NCBI GenBank assembly: GCA_012523775.1
Contig: JAAYTK010000024.1
Location: 1-45,143, forward strand
From: Clostridiales bacterium
GTDB lineage: Bacteria > Bacillota > Clostridia > Lachnospirales > Lachnospiraceae
DNA length: 45,143 nucleotides
Reading direction: 5' to 3'
Shown here: positions 1-9,214 of the stretch, piece by piece
Position numbering within the stretch: position 1 is the first letter of the stretch
How the letters are laid out: each line of letters begins with the position of its first letter
Translations under genes and position numbers: made by a program
Notes under the pieces: generated by a model
What the model saw: the letters and a program-made list of their open reading frames with translations, nothing else
Told to the model about the DNA's origin: nothing
The model's database searches: none

Positions 1-62
1 TCAATTACCAAAATTCAATCTTAATTATATGTTTTTATATATCCTTTGTCAAACAAAACTAA

Positions 63-93
63 GCACAAAACAGCATAGTCCACTGTTTTGTGC
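63..93 (-). terminator. Hairpin downstream of the LysM gene
   Basis: An 11-bp perfect inverted repeat (GCACAAAACAG at 63-73, CTGTTTTGTGC at 83-93) with a 9-nt loop lies just after the stop of the minus-strand LysM gene. Read on the minus strand it is followed by a T-rich stretch rather than a clean T-run, so it is a probable but not ideal terminator. Positions 1-62 hold no gene I can support. Confidence 0.6.
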
Positions 94-116
94 CGAATAA
101 GAAATGTGATATATAT

Positions 117-464
117 TTAGAGGATTATACCGCCCTCTCCTCCTTCCATAATGGGCACTGACAGGGTTGAGCCGGGTAACAGTTCGATAGTATATATATC
201 ATTTATCTCCAGCAAGTCTGCAATGTTAATTTCGTGCTTTGACGCCACACTTCCCAATGTGTCCCCATCCTCTACCAGATATGTCGTAAAATAAGTATAT
301 CTGTTGTTTGGTATACAAGGCAGGCAGATGGTATCGCCCGGTTGAAGATTATATACATTGATGAATGGGTTTGCCATAATTATTGTATTAACATCAACAT
401 TATACTTTCTGCTGATTGAATATAAGGTATCTCCCTGCTTTATTACATAATATAGACAGAACAT
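117..464 (-). CDS. Small protein with two LysM domains
   Basis: A 115-residue protein made almost entirely of two LysM peptidoglycan-binding modules. The first is at about residues 5-50, beginning YVIKQGDTLYSISRKYNV and ending in a PGDTICLP motif. The second is at about 61-106, with the VEDGDTLGSVASKHEI start and LPGSTLSVP end. There is no signal peptide, membrane segment or catalytic domain. LysM-only proteins of this size in spore formers are often spore-coat or cortex-associated, but that role is inference. The start is supported by a GGGAG five bases before the ATG. The gene stands alone, followed by a hairpin. It shares its domain type, though not its enzyme part, with the LysM-GH18 gene near 40 kb. 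Confidence 0.8.
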   Translation of the reverse strand: MFCLYYVIKQGDTLYSISRKYNVDVNTIIMANPFINVYNLQPGDTICLPCIPNNRYTYFTTYLVEDGDTLGSVASKHEINIADLLEINDIYTIELLPGSTLSVPIMEGGEGGIIL

Positions 465-861
465 CTAATCTCCCTTTCCATCATGAACAGATTACTACAT
501 CGATTAGTTTTATTATATTCAATAATTATTCAAATGGGACTGTATATATAAATAGATTTTTTATATGACGAATATAATGGCATAATATTACAAATCTCTC
601 TTTTATTAGCAATATCTCGACATTTGCATATCATATTTAGTAGGAGTATTCATGTAAGGATTAGGAAATTTTTTAATAAATACTTAAGAAAATCTTTTCC
701 ATTTTATCAGAGTAGGATGTTGAACTTAATAATTATGTATCGTATAATATCCAAGATGAGCAGATTAGTCTATGGAAATTTCCGAGTTCCTAATCTGCGT
801 ATTTATGATATAATATCAGCTATGAGTAAGCTCTATGTCTTAATAAAGGAGTTAATAATAA
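465..861. other. Intergenic region with dyad and imperfect direct repeat
   Basis: These 397 bases between two divergent genes hold no convincing gene. They contain a 9-bp inverted repeat (GCAGATTAG 760-768, CTAATCTGC 790-798) whose loop carries the palindrome GGAAATTTCC at 774-783. They also contain an imperfect direct repeat 66 bases apart, each copy starting TATAATATC (743 and 809) and followed by ATGAG four bases later. Confidence 0.6.
806..814 (+). promoter_or_regulatory. Extended -10 promoter for the activase gene
   Basis: TGATATAAT matches an extended -10 element (TGnTATAAT; hexamer at 809-814), placing transcription start near 821 and leaving a leader of about 40 bases before the ATG at 862. 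I see no good -35. The dyad at 760-798 lies immediately upstream and could bind a regulator. Confidence 0.45.
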
Positions 862-3800
862 ATGTATAACAAATTATCTTTAGGCATCGATATTGGTTCC
901 ACAACCGTAAAGATTGTCATAATGAACGATAATAAAGAGATAATATTTTCCGATTATGAGCGTCACTTTGCTAATATTCAGGAGACTTTAGCGGAATTGA
1001 TGAAGAAGGCGATGCAGGCTCTGGGTGATGTGACTGTTCTGCCTGTCATCACCGGTTCGGGTGGACTGACTATTTCCAAGCACTTAGATATTCCTTTTAT
1101 ACAAGAGGTTATTGCCGTTGCCACATCACTGCAGGATTATGCTCCTCATACCGATGTGGCTATAGAGCTTGGCGGAGAAGATGCTAAGATTATATATTTT
1201 ACTAACGGTGTTGAACAAAGGATGAACGGCATATGTGCCGGAGGTACAGGTTCTTTCATCGACCAGATGGCAAGTCTTTTAAAGACGGATGCTGCCGGTC
1301 TAAATGAATATGCAAAAGATTATAAGGCAATCTATCCTATTGCAGCCAGATGTGGTGTGTTTGCAAAATCTGATATACAGCCTCTTATAAATGAAGGTGC
1401 GACTAAGCCTGATCTGTCCGCCTCCATATTTCAGGCTGTTGTGAATCAGACTATCAGTGGTCTCGCATGCGGAAAGCCTATCAGAGGAAATATAGCATTT
1501 CTGGGTGGTCCTCTTCATTTTCTTGATGAGCTAAGAAATTCGTTTATCCGTACGCTAAAGCTAAAGGATGAACAGATTATTTCGCCTGAGAATTCACACC
1601 TGTTTGCAGCCATGGGAGCCGCCATGAATTCTAAGGAAGAAAGCAGTAAGACCCTTTCATCCCTGTATCAAAAGCTGTCAGACGGTATTAAGATGGATTT
1701 TGAAGTGCACCGTATGAAGCCTTTGTTTGAAAGCGAAGCCGAATACGAAGAGTTTTCGAAAAGACATGCAGTACATACCGTTAAGAAGGCAAAATTAAGC
1801 GAATATAAAGGTAACTGCTTCCTTGGAATAGATGCCGGTTCAACCACTACCAAGGTGGCACTGGTTGGTGAGGACGGCAGTTTGCTTTATTCTTTTTATA
1901 GTAATAACAACGGAAGCCCTTTAAAAACCACGATTAAGTCTCTGAAGGAAATATATGAAATTCTTCCCGAGAACGTGAAAATAGTACGGGCTTGCTCCAC
2001 AGGCTATGGTGAAGCATTGATAAAGGCCGCTCTGGTACTGGATGAGGGTGAAGTGGAAACGGTAGCCCATTATCATGCCGCCGCCTTCTTTGAACCGGAT
2101 GTGGATTGTATTCTGGATATCGGCGGGCAGGATATGAAATGCATAAAAATCAAAAATAATTCGGTAGACAATGTTTTGCTTAACGAAGCATGCTCATCCG
2201 GATGCGGCTCCTTTATTGAAACCTTTGCCAAATCATTAAATTACGAGGTTGAGGATTTTGCCAAGGTAGCTCTCTATGCTAAGAACCCTATCGATTTGGG
2301 AACCAGATGTACCGTATTCATGAACTCAAAGGTTAAGCAGGCTCAGAAGGAAGGAGCAACAGTTGCGGATATTTCTGCAGGTCTTGCTTATTCTGTCATC
2401 AAAAATGCTTTATATAAGGTTATAAAGGTTACGAATCCAAAGGATCTTGGTAATAAGATGGTAGTGCAGGGCGGAACCTTTTATAACGATGCGGTACTAA
2501 GAAGCTTTGAGACCATATCAGGCTGTGAAGCGGTACGCCCCGACATTGCAGGTATTATGGGGGCTTTTGGTGCTGCCCTTATTGCGAGAGAGCATTATGA
2601 GGGTGGCGAAAGCACCATGCTTACCATTGACCAGATAAATGAACTTAAATTCGAAACCTCACTTGCCCGTTGCGGTAGATGTACCAATAACTGTACTCTG
2701 ACCATAAACAAATTCACCGGAGGCAGACGCTTTATCTCTGGTAACAGATGCGAAAGAGCGCTGGGTAAAGAGAAGAACGAAGAAAACATTCCTAATCTGT
2801 ATGATTATAAGATGGAGCGTTATTTTAACTATCCTGTACTTCCTGCGGATAAGGCTCCCCGTGGTACAGTCGGAATTCCCAGGGTTCTGAACATATATGA
2901 AAACTATCCCTTCTGGCATACATTTTTCACGAAGCTGGGATATCATATAGAGCTGTCGCCGACCTCCAGCAGGAAAATATATGAGCTGGGAATAGAATCC
3001 ATCCCCAGTGAATCTGAGTGCTATCCGGCCAAGCTGGTTCACGGGCATGTTAAATGGTTAATTGATAAGGGCGTTAAGTATATCTTCTATCCGAGTATAC
3101 CTTATGAAAGGAAGGAGATTTCCGGTGCGAATAATCATTATAACTGTCCTATAGTAACCTCTTATCCTGAAAATATAAAAAACAATGTGGAGGAGCTTAG
3201 AGATCCTTCTATTGAATTTGCCAATCATTTTCTATCCTTTGAGAGCGAAAAGATTCTATCCAAGCGACTGGTAGAAATATTCACGGAAAAAGGAATTGAT
3301 AAAGACGAAATAAAGGATGCATGTAAAGCTGCGTGGGAGGAACTGGCCAATGCCAGGGATGATATCAGAAAGAAAGGCGAAGAGACATTGGCATATCTTC
3401 GTATATCCGGCAGAAGGGGAATCGTTCTTGCAGGCAGACCGTACCATATAGATCCTGAGATAAACCATGGTATTCCGGAGATGATTAATTCTCTTGGTGT
3501 AGCCGTACTGACAGAGGATTCCGTATCCCATCTGGGTAAGGTGGATCGTCCGACGATTGTAATTGACCAATGGATGTATCATTCCAGATTATATGCCGCT
3601 GCTTCCTTTGTCCGCACACAGCCTAACCTGGAGCTTATACAGTTGTTTTCCTTTGGCTGCGGACTGGATGCGGTAACCACCGATCAGGTCAATGATATCC
3701 TGTCGGACTCCGGTAAAATATATACTGTGTTAAAGATAGATGAAGTCAATAATCTAGGCGCCGCAAGAATACGTATCCGCTCTCTCCTGTCAGCTGTTAA

Positions 3801-5085
3801 GGAAAGAGAAAGCAAGGGCTATAAGGCCGAGGTCGTATCCTCTGCCTATAATAGAGCCATATTTACAGAAAATATGAAGGATACCTATACCATACTGGCA
3901 CCCCAGATGTCTCCTATTCATTTTGAGCTTCTGGAGCCTACCTTCAGGTACGGGGGGTATAATGTAGTTATCCTTCCCAATGACAACCGACGCTCTGTGG
4001 ATGTGGGTCTACAGTATGTTAACAACGATGCCTGCTATCCGTCGCTGATGGTGGTGGGTCAGATTATGGACGCTCTTCTGTCGGGTAAGTATGACCTGAA
4101 TAAGGTTGCTGTCATAATCACACAGACAGGCGGTGGATGTAGAGCGACAAACTATATTGGCTTTATTAGGAGAGCCCTTGAAAAGGCAGGCATGTCACAG
4201 ATACCGGTTATATCCTTAAGCGCATCGGGATTAGAGAAAAATCCGGGTCTTAAGGTTACACCAAAGCTACTGATTACTGCCATGCAGTCACTTGTATATG
4301 GCGATATTTTCATGAGAGTTCTATATAAAACCAGACCGTATGAGAAAATTCCGGGCTCAGCCAATGAGCTTCATGCAAAATGGCGTGACAGATGCATCAA
4401 GAGTCTGAGGAAGGGTAAATGGAGAGAATATAAAAAGAATATTAGAGGAATCATAAGGGATTTTGATAATCTTCCCATTTATGAGAATATGAAAAAGCCT
4501 AAGGTGGGTGTGGTAGGCGAAATACTTGTGAAATTCCTTCCTTCAGCCAATAATTATCTGGTGGAACTACTTGAATCAGAAGGTGCCGAAGCCGTTGTGC
4601 CTGATTTACTGGATTTCTTAAGTTATTGTGCCTATAACAACAACTTCAAAGCCAGATACCTCGGTAAGAGTAAAAGAAGTGCCATTATTGCAAATATTAT
4701 CATTTGGGCTTTGGAAAGATTACGTAGGGAGGCTGTCAAATCATTTAAAAAGAGCAAGCGCTTTGATCCTCCTGTTCATATTAAGAATCTGGCGAAGTAT
4801 GCCGAGGATGTGGTATCCATTGGAAATCAGACCGGTGAAGGGTGGTTCTTAACCGGTGAGATGCTGGAGCTTCTGCATAGCGGTGTATATAATATAGTCT
4901 GTACTCAGCCCTTTGCATGCTTACCGAATCATATCGTAGGTAAGGGTGTTATCAAGGAACTGAGGCGTCAGCACCCTGAGGCAAATATCGTAGCTATCGA
5001 CTACGACCCGGGAGCCAGTGAAGTAAACCAACTGAATCGTATAAAACTTATGCTGTCTACGGCAATAAAAAATATCCAGGACTAA
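862..5085 (+). CDS. Acyl-CoA dehydratase activase, large fused form
   Basis: A 1407-residue fusion of the 2-hydroxyacyl-CoA dehydratase activator (BadF/BadG/BcrA/BcrD, HgdC-like) family. Two ASKHA ATPase domains occur in tandem: one opens [10 protein letters not shown] at residue 8, the second [10 protein letters not shown] near residue 321. Each has phosphate-loop glycines and conserved cysteines (AGGTGSF...RCGVF; SSGCGSF...GTRCTVF). A four-cysteine segment, RCGRCTNNC, lies near residue 604. The C-terminal half resembles the DUF2229 and HgdB-like regions that normally bind Fe-S clusters. Smaller family members use ATP to push an electron into a dehydratase; the role of this giant version is not firmly known. 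No dehydratase, CoA-transferase or electron-transfer partner gene is adjacent, although a ferredoxin lies 3.9 kb downstream. The ribosome site AAAGGAG precedes the ATG. The stop codon lies in the terminator stem. Confidence 0.88.
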   Translation: MYNKLSLGIDIGSTTVKIVIMNDNKEIIFSDYERHFANIQETLAELMKKAMQALGDVTVLPVITGSGGLTISKHLDIPFIQEVIAVATSLQDYAPHTDVAIELGGEDAKIIYFTNGVEQRMNGICAGGTGSFIDQMASLLKTDAAGLNEYAKDYKAIYPIAARCGVFAKSDIQPLINEGATKPDLSASIFQAVVNQTISGLACGKPIRGNIAFLGGPLHFLDELRNSFIRTLKLKDEQIISPENSHLFAAMGAAMNSKEESSKTLSSLYQKLSDGIKMDFEVHRMKPLFESEAEYEEFSKRHAVHTVKKAKLSEYKGNCFLGIDAGSTTTKVALVGEDGSLLYSFYSNNNGSPLKTTIKSLKEIYEILPENVKIVRACSTGYGEALIKAALVLDEGEVETVAHYHAAAFFEPDVDCILDIGGQDMKCIKIKNNSVDNVLLNEACSSGCGSFIETFAKSLNYEVEDFAKVALYAKNPIDLGTRCTVFMNSKVKQAQKEGATVADISAGLAYSVIKNALYKVIKVTNPKDLGNKMVVQGGTFYNDAVLRSFETISGCEAVRPDIAGIMGAFGAALIAREHYEGGESTMLTIDQINELKFETSLARCGRCTNNCTLTINKFTGGRRFISGNRCERALGKEKNEENIPNLYDYKMERYFNYPVLPADKAPRGTVGIPRVLNIYENYPFWHTFFTKLGYHIELSPTSSRKIYELGIESIPSESECYPAKLVHGHVKWLIDKGVKYIFYPSIPYERKEISGANNHYNCPIVTSYPENIKNNVEELRDPSIEFANHFLSFESEKILSKRLVEIFTEKGIDKDEIKDACKAAWEELANARDDIRKKGEETLAYLRISGRRGIVLAGRPYHIDPEINHGIPEMINSLGVAVLTEDSVSHLGKVDRPTIVIDQWMYHSRLYAAASFVRTQPNLELIQLFSFGCGLDAVTTDQVNDILSDSGKIYTVLKIDEVNNLGAARIRIRSLLSAVKERESKGYKAEVVSSAYNRAIFTENMKDTYTILAPQMSPIHFELLEPTFRYGGYNVVILPNDNRRSVDVGLQYVNNDACYPSLMVVGQIMDALLSGKYDLNKVAVIITQTGGGCRATNYIGFIRRALEKAGMSQIPVISLSASGLEKNPGLKVTPKLLITAMQSLVYGDIFMRVLYKTRPYEKIPGSANELHAKWRDRCIKSLRKGKWREYKKNIRGIIRDFDNLPIYENMKKPKVGVVGEILVKFLPSANNYLVELLESEGAEAVVPDLLDFLSYCAYNNNFKARYLGKSKRSAIIANIIIWALERLRREAVKSFKKSKRFDPPVHIKNLAKYAEDVVSIGNQTGEGWFLTGEMLELLHSGVYNIVCTQPFACLPNHIVGKGVIKELRRQHPEANIVAIDYDPGASEVNQLNRIKLMLSTAIKNIQD

Positions 5086-5103
5086 TTCACAGTCCTGGAT
5101 ATT
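5071..5103. terminator. Bidirectional terminator, activase / ung
   Basis: A perfect 13-bp stem (AATATCCAGGACT at 5071-5083, AGTCCTGGATATT at 5091-5103) with a 7-nt loop sits between convergent genes. The plus strand is followed by TTTT, and the minus strand reads into TTTTTTATT, so it can stop both. It contains the activase stop codon. Confidence 0.9.
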
Positions 5104-5114
5104 TTAAATTAATA

Positions 5115-5789
5115 TTATATGTTCTCAATTTGCCAGTCTATAGGCTGAATATTGTTCTTAATCAGAAATTTATTGGTTTTACTAAATGGCCTGCTGCCGA
5201 AAAATCCTCTATAGGCAGATAATGGGCTCGGATGAGGTGCCTCCAAAATAAGGTGCTTATTGTTATTTAGCATACCTTTTTTACTTTGTGCCGGCTTTCC
5301 CCATAGGATGAATACAATCGGTCTATCCAGAGCATTGACAGCATGAATTACCGCATCGGTAAACTGCTCCCATCCCTTGCCCTGATGGGAAAATGCTTGG
5401 TGAGCCCGTACCGTTAAAACTGTATTAAGAAGTAGAACTCCCTGCCTTGCCCACTTCTCAAGGCAGCCGTTATTGGGTATATAGCATCCCAAATCATCCT
5501 TTAGCTCCCTATAAATATTTACAAGAGAAGGCGGAATGTCTATACCGGGCTTTACCGAAAAACACAGACCATGAGCCTGATTCTCATTATGATAAGGGTC
5601 CTGACCGATAATAACCACCTTAACCTTACTAAGCGGGGTTAGATGAAATGCATTGAATATATCGGCCGCATCCGGATATATAACATGTTTTTTATATTCA
5701 TCGATAACAAATCTATATAATTGTGCATAGTAAGGCTTCTTAAATTCACCGCTTATAGCATCCAGCCAATCATTTGTAATCGCACTCAT
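5115..5789 (-). CDS. ung: Uracil-DNA glycosylase, family 1
   Basis: A 224-residue enzyme that removes uracil from DNA as the first step of base excision repair in the cytoplasm. The water-activating motif GQDPYH is at residues 62-67 (catalytic Asp64). The minor-groove loop [10 protein letters not shown] starts at His186 and is followed by [11 protein letters not shown]. Length and motif order match family 1 Ung throughout. Its ATG overlaps the hisF stop by four bases (ATGA), so the two are translationally coupled and it is the last gene of a minus-strand run from cheW. No damage-response box is visible. Confidence 0.97.
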   Translation of the reverse strand: MSAITNDWLDAISGEFKKPYYAQLYRFVIDEYKKHVIYPDAADIFNAFHLTPLSKVKVVIIGQDPYHNENQAHGLCFSVKPGIDIPPSLVNIYRELKDDLGCYIPNNGCLEKWARQGVLLLNTVLTVRAHQAFSHQGKGWEQFTDAVIHAVNALDRPIVFILWGKPAQSKKGMLNNNKHLILEAPHPSPLSAYRGFFGSRPFSKTNKFLIKNNIQPIDWQIENI

Positions 5790-6538
5790 TTTACGCTTAT
5801 TCCCTTATGCTTTAGATAATTCTTAACCTCCATTATCTCCAGTTCCTTAAAGTGGAACAGTGAAGCTGCCAATACACCGCTTGCCTTGCCTATGGTTATG
5901 GCATCATAAAAATGCTCCAGCTTACCGGCTCCACCGGAGGCGATAACCGGAACAGATACATTCTCGGCAATTGTCCTTGTTAGCTCAAGGTCATATCCGT
6001 TCTTCGTGCCGTCACAATCCAGACTTGTCAGTATGATTTCTCCGGCACCGAGACCTGTTGCTTTCTTTGCCCATTCAACGGCATCAATACCTGTATCTGT
6101 TTTTCCGCCGTTCTTTAACACATTCCATCCGGAGCCGTCTTCTCTTTTTTTGGCATCCAGTGCAAGGACCACGCTTTGGCTGCCAAATTCATTTGCCGCA
6201 TCACTGATTAGACTTGGATTGGCAATGGCGGCCGAATTGACACCTACCTTACCGGCTCCAACATCCAGTACCCTCTTAAAATCCTCTATGGTGCGGATTC
6301 CGCCCGCAACGGCAAACGGTATAGACACGGCTTCGGCAACTCTTCTCATAACATCAAGGTTAATACTTCTATTCTCGGTCGTGGCTGAAATATCAAGAAA
6401 TACCAGCTCATCCGCACCGGAGCGTGCATACGCTGCGGCTATCTCCACCGGATCACCGGCATCCTTTAAATCAACAAATTTAACTCCTTTAACCACACGA
6501 CCATTATGGATATCAAGACAGGGTATTATTCTTATCAT
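5786..6538 (-). CDS. hisF: Imidazole glycerol phosphate synthase cyclase subunit
   Basis: A 250-residue (beta/alpha)8 barrel that uses ammonia supplied by the glutaminase HisH to turn PRFAR into imidazole glycerol phosphate and AICAR, linking histidine and purine synthesis. The opening [14 protein letters not shown] carries the first catalytic Asp; the second lies in [14 protein letters not shown]. The phosphate-binding glycine motifs VAGGIRT and ASGGAG are present. A ribosome site, GGAGAGG, precedes the ATG. No hisH or other his gene is in the window, so hisF is separated from its pathway partners and sits between an unknown membrane protein gene and ung. HisF requires HisH in vivo, so hisH must lie elsewhere. 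Confidence 0.96.
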   Translation of the reverse strand: MIRIIPCLDIHNGRVVKGVKFVDLKDAGDPVEIAAAYARSGADELVFLDISATTENRSINLDVMRRVAEAVSIPFAVAGGIRTIEDFKRVLDVGAGKVGVNSAAIANPSLISDAANEFGSQSVVLALDAKKREDGSGWNVLKNGGKTDTGIDAVEWAKKATGLGAGEIILTSLDCDGTKNGYDLELTRTIAENVSVPVIASGGAGKLEHFYDAITIGKASGVLAASLFHFKELEIMEVKNYLKHKGISVK

Positions 6539-6574
6539 ATTCGGCTGTTCCTCTCCTATTTGTTAAGTCTTCGA

Positions 6575-8239
6575 TTAATAAAACAAAATGTTTTCTAAAA
6601 CCACATCATATACTGCAATACTATACTGTGCCTGGGTTTCACTATTAATTATGTTCATAGCCTCCTCCTCTGTGAGACTAAAGACAGTATATAATTCGGC
6701 AATAATCTGATCTCTGACATAATCCAAATCCGTACTGATTCCCAGAATTGTTGCCAACTCAATATATTTATCATACCTTTGCAGACCTTTAAGCAGAGAA
6801 TCTAAGGCTTCGGGGAATTTCTTCATATGGTAATAGTTATTATAAGAATTCAACTGCTTATTAACGAACATCACCGTCATTATCTTATCATACAGCTCAA
6901 TATCCTCATCCTTAAGCTCTATACCATAGACCTCATTATAGGCTTGGGTATATCTTTGTCTGTCAAAGTAATCGTTTGCATTCCTAATGCTCAATGTATA
7001 AGAAAAAATGTTTGTAGAAACAAGAAGAAGAACTACCAATACTCCGAAGGATAAGAACACTATCGAGGCTCCTACACGATTGATTCGTCCTTCATCAACC
7101 TCATCATCTAAGATCTCTATCTTCTTCTTTTTCTCTTTCTTGGGTTTCTTTTTCTTCTTGGCTTCTTCTTTTTGTGTGTCTTCTAACGGCTCAGCCATCT
7201 GCCTGCCTCTGACAGGAATTTCTGCTTCCTCATCCGATTCTGAAGCCTGCTCGTCCTTCCTCTTTGACTTCTTCTTCCGTTTAACCTTTTTTTCTTTGAA
7301 TTCTGTTTCTTCGTCAACTTCTACATTGGCAAACAGTCTTGTAAATAGGCCGGGCTTCTTTTCCTTCTGTTTAGTATCCTTAACTTCCTCCATAAAATCA
7401 GATTCATCAGAAATATATTTAATACCCTGATCGGGATCATTCAAATCGGTGACAGCCTCCAGAGCTTCAGAAAACACCTCTCCGACATCTTCGGGATACT
7501 CCTTCTCCACGCCAATGCCGCCCAGCAGGTTGGTAATAGCTTGTATATCATCCTCAATCGGATTATTCGGATCAAATTGATTCAGAAGATCAAGAAGCTC
7601 GCTTTCAGGTGAAACCTCTGTCTTGGCTGTATCAGCCATCTGTTCAGTCTCACTCTCAGATAAATCATCTATTTGATTGGGAATATTGACTTGATTGGGT
7701 ATATCGACATTCTCCTCTTCATCTGCGTCGCTTTCGGATAAATCCAAATGCTTTAATAAATCGTCTAAAATAGGCTCAATATATTCGTCGTCCTGAGCCT
7801 CATTATGTACTTCGGTATCATCCATCTGAAGAAATTCACTATCAATATTATGCTCTTCATCAGCCGTTAGGTCGGATTCAACCTGTGCATCCGGTTCCGA
7901 TTCTTCCTCCCCATACAAAGCCTCATGACTTATTATAATCGGGTCATCCAGTTCATTCATATAATCAAACTCACTGAAATCTTCCAAATCCTCTAAATCA
8001 ACAGGATAGTCTTCGTGGCTTTCAGGCTGCACCAGAGTTTCGGGAGCTTTACTCTTTTGTTCTCCCTTCTTTTTCTTATTTTTATATATATCACTTGCTG
8101 TGGTCGGTTTTTCCTGCACAGAATTAAGCAGATTATCCAGATAAGATTCATTAGCCATTATATCCTTCTTATCTGCACACTCCGTACAAAATTCCATTCC
8201 ATCAGAAATTGCTTTCTTGCATAACTTACACTTTGCCAT
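6575..8239 (-). CDS. Zinc-ribbon, acidic/lysine-rich single-pass membrane protein, unknown
   Basis: I do not recognise this 554-residue protein. It starts with a zinc-ribbon (Cys4-x2-Cys7 and Cys18-x2-Cys21). A long, strongly acidic and probably disordered stretch follows (about 60-280). A lysine-rich region of about 100 residues with blocks such as KKVKRKKKSKRK and KKKKKPKKEKKKK comes next. One hydrophobic helix lies near 390-412. The C-terminal part of about 140 residues is helical and TPR-like (repeated Tyr/Ala/Leu patterns such as DYFDRQRYTQAYNEVYG). By the positive-inside rule the acidic/basic arm is cytoplasmic and the TPR-like part outside. It lies 55 bases after cheW and 36 bases before hisF on the same strand, and is probably cotranscribed with them. 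Confidence 0.75.
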   Translation of the reverse strand: MAKCKLCKKAISDGMEFCTECADKKDIMANESYLDNLLNSVQEKPTTASDIYKNKKKKGEQKSKAPETLVQPESHEDYPVDLEDLEDFSEFDYMNELDDPIIISHEALYGEEESEPDAQVESDLTADEEHNIDSEFLQMDDTEVHNEAQDDEYIEPILDDLLKHLDLSESDADEEENVDIPNQVNIPNQIDDLSESETEQMADTAKTEVSPESELLDLLNQFDPNNPIEDDIQAITNLLGGIGVEKEYPEDVGEVFSEALEAVTDLNDPDQGIKYISDESDFMEEVKDTKQKEKKPGLFTRLFANVEVDEETEFKEKKVKRKKKSKRKDEQASESDEEAEIPVRGRQMAEPLEDTQKEEAKKKKKPKKEKKKKIEILDDEVDEGRINRVGASIVFLSFGVLVVLLLVSTNIFSYTLSIRNANDYFDRQRYTQAYNEVYGIELKDEDIELYDKIMTVMFVNKQLNSYNNYYHMKKFPEALDSLLKGLQRYDKYIELATILGISTDLDYVRDQIIAELYTVFSLTEEEAMNIINSETQAQYSIAVYDVVLENILFY

Positions 8240-8294
8240 AAGTCACCGCCTGTTTTCATACGTATATTTCATGATCTTATGTATACATATTACA

Positions 8295-8774
8295 TCATGT
8301 CAATATAATGTCAGGATTTATACTGTTAATAATTTTTCTGAACTCTAAAATTTCTATTTTACTGCCTTCTATGTTGAAGATTGATACGACAGCATCCTTA
8401 AAGGAGGTGCTAAGCTTTCTTCCGGGCTTAGTCAAATTGGCTGTGGTGGAGCGATGGATTCCTTCTACACAGTCGACATGAAAACCGATATTCATATCAT
8501 TAATGCTTGTGACCAAAAGCATTTCATTCTCTTGTTTATCCACATCCTCAAGACCAAGGGCTGACACCAGATTTATTATCGGAATTATAAAATCTCTTGG
8601 CATGACCACGCCTTCAATGTGAGGATTGGAATTGGGTATCACTCTCGGCTTTCTGTCATAGGGGAGAATTTCCCTTATATCATGAATATCAACCCCATAT
8701 AAGTTACCGCCTGCCCGGAATACCAAAATCTCAATTTCTCTTATCTCATCTGCAAGCATTAATTCCTTCTCCAT
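8295..8774 (-). CDS. CheW-like signalling adaptor protein
   Basis: A single CheW domain of about 159 residues. CheW proteins couple chemoreceptors to the kinase CheA. Visible features are the beta-strand opening EILVFRAGGNLYGVDI, the VIPNSNPHIEGVVMPRDFIIPIINL core and the closing ILEFRKII strand. No receptor, cheA, cheY or flagellar gene is near, so it is an orphan adaptor. Two ATGs are adjacent: the first (8777) is only two bases from GGAGGG, while the second (8774) has five bases and is preferred. It heads a minus-strand run with the zinc-ribbon membrane protein, hisF and ung. Confidence 0.85.
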   Translation of the reverse strand: MEKELMLADEIREIEILVFRAGGNLYGVDIHDIREILPYDRKPRVIPNSNPHIEGVVMPRDFIIPIINLVSALGLEDVDKQENEMLLVTSINDMNIGFHVDCVEGIHRSTTANLTKPGRKLSTSFKDAVVSIFNIEGSKIEILEFRKIINSINPDIILT

Positions 8775-8864
8775 CATATCCCTCCAACCTTATGGTACAT
8801 TCTGACTTTATTATATTATATATGAGTCAAAAAAACAAATAAAATCATATTATGGAATAATGGG

Positions 8865-8892
8865 TTACAAAACACTAAAAATATGTTATACT
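8865..8892 (+). promoter_or_regulatory. Promoter of the ferredoxin gene
   Basis: TTACAA (8865-8870), 16-bp spacer, TATACT (8887-8892), with TG one base before the -10 as in extended -10 promoters. It lies about 50 bases before the ferredoxin start. Confidence 0.6.
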
Positions 8893-8943
8893 CAATACAC
8901 GGAATTTTCCGCATACATTATTCTAATTAATGGAGGAATGTTT

Positions 8944-9132
8944 ATGAGAGCTTCAATTGATCGAGACGGATGCATTGGATGTGAGCTTTGTTCACAAACC
9001 TGCCCCGAAGTGTTTCGTATGGATGACGAAGGATTAGCAGAGGTATATACAGACCCCATCCCTGTAGAAGTAGAAGATGCTGCTCAGGAAGCAGCCGATA
9101 ATTGTCCGACAGGTGTAATTACAGTAGAATAA
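8944..9132 (+). CDS. Small [4Fe-4S] ferredoxin
   Basis: A 62-residue single-cluster ferredoxin, an electron carrier of the anaerobic cytoplasm. Cys10, Cys13 and Cys16 (CIGCELC) and Cys54 (NCPTG) fit the ligand pattern of monocluster ferredoxins. Cys20, which in related proteins forms a disulfide with a Cys near position 43, has no partner here. The acidic middle part is typical. I chose ATG 8944 because GGAGG lies seven bases upstream; an in-frame ATG at 8938 is only one base from it, and earlier starts have no ribosome site. It is monocistronic, with its own promoter and terminator. Confidence 0.92.
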   Translation: MRASIDRDGCIGCELCSQTCPEVFRMDDEGLAEVYTDPIPVEVEDAAQEAADNCPTGVITVE

Positions 9133-9159
9133 TACATATGAATTAATGTATACAACATG

Positions 9160-9197
9160 AAAAGTGCTACATACCCAATGGTCTGTAGCACTTTTTT
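9160..9197. terminator. Terminator after ferredoxin, facing xylA
   Basis: A 12-bp perfect stem (AAAAGTGCTACA 9160-9171, TGTAGCACTTTT 9184-9195) is followed by a T-run ending at 9197. The A-tract at the base of the stem gives a shorter T-run on the minus strand, so it may also end xylA transcripts. Confidence 0.88.
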
Positions 9198-9214
9198 CAC
9201 TCTATTAAGAATAA

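Noticed and set aside
624-869. 81-residue open frame before the activase gene
   Set aside because: No ribosome site at its start, odd Ile/Arg/Tyr-rich composition, and it overlaps the activase start; it arises from the AT-rich repeated region.
6006-6566. 186-residue plus-strand frame across hisF
   Set aside because: It is antisense to an intact hisF, has Ser/Pro-rich shadow composition and no ribosome site.
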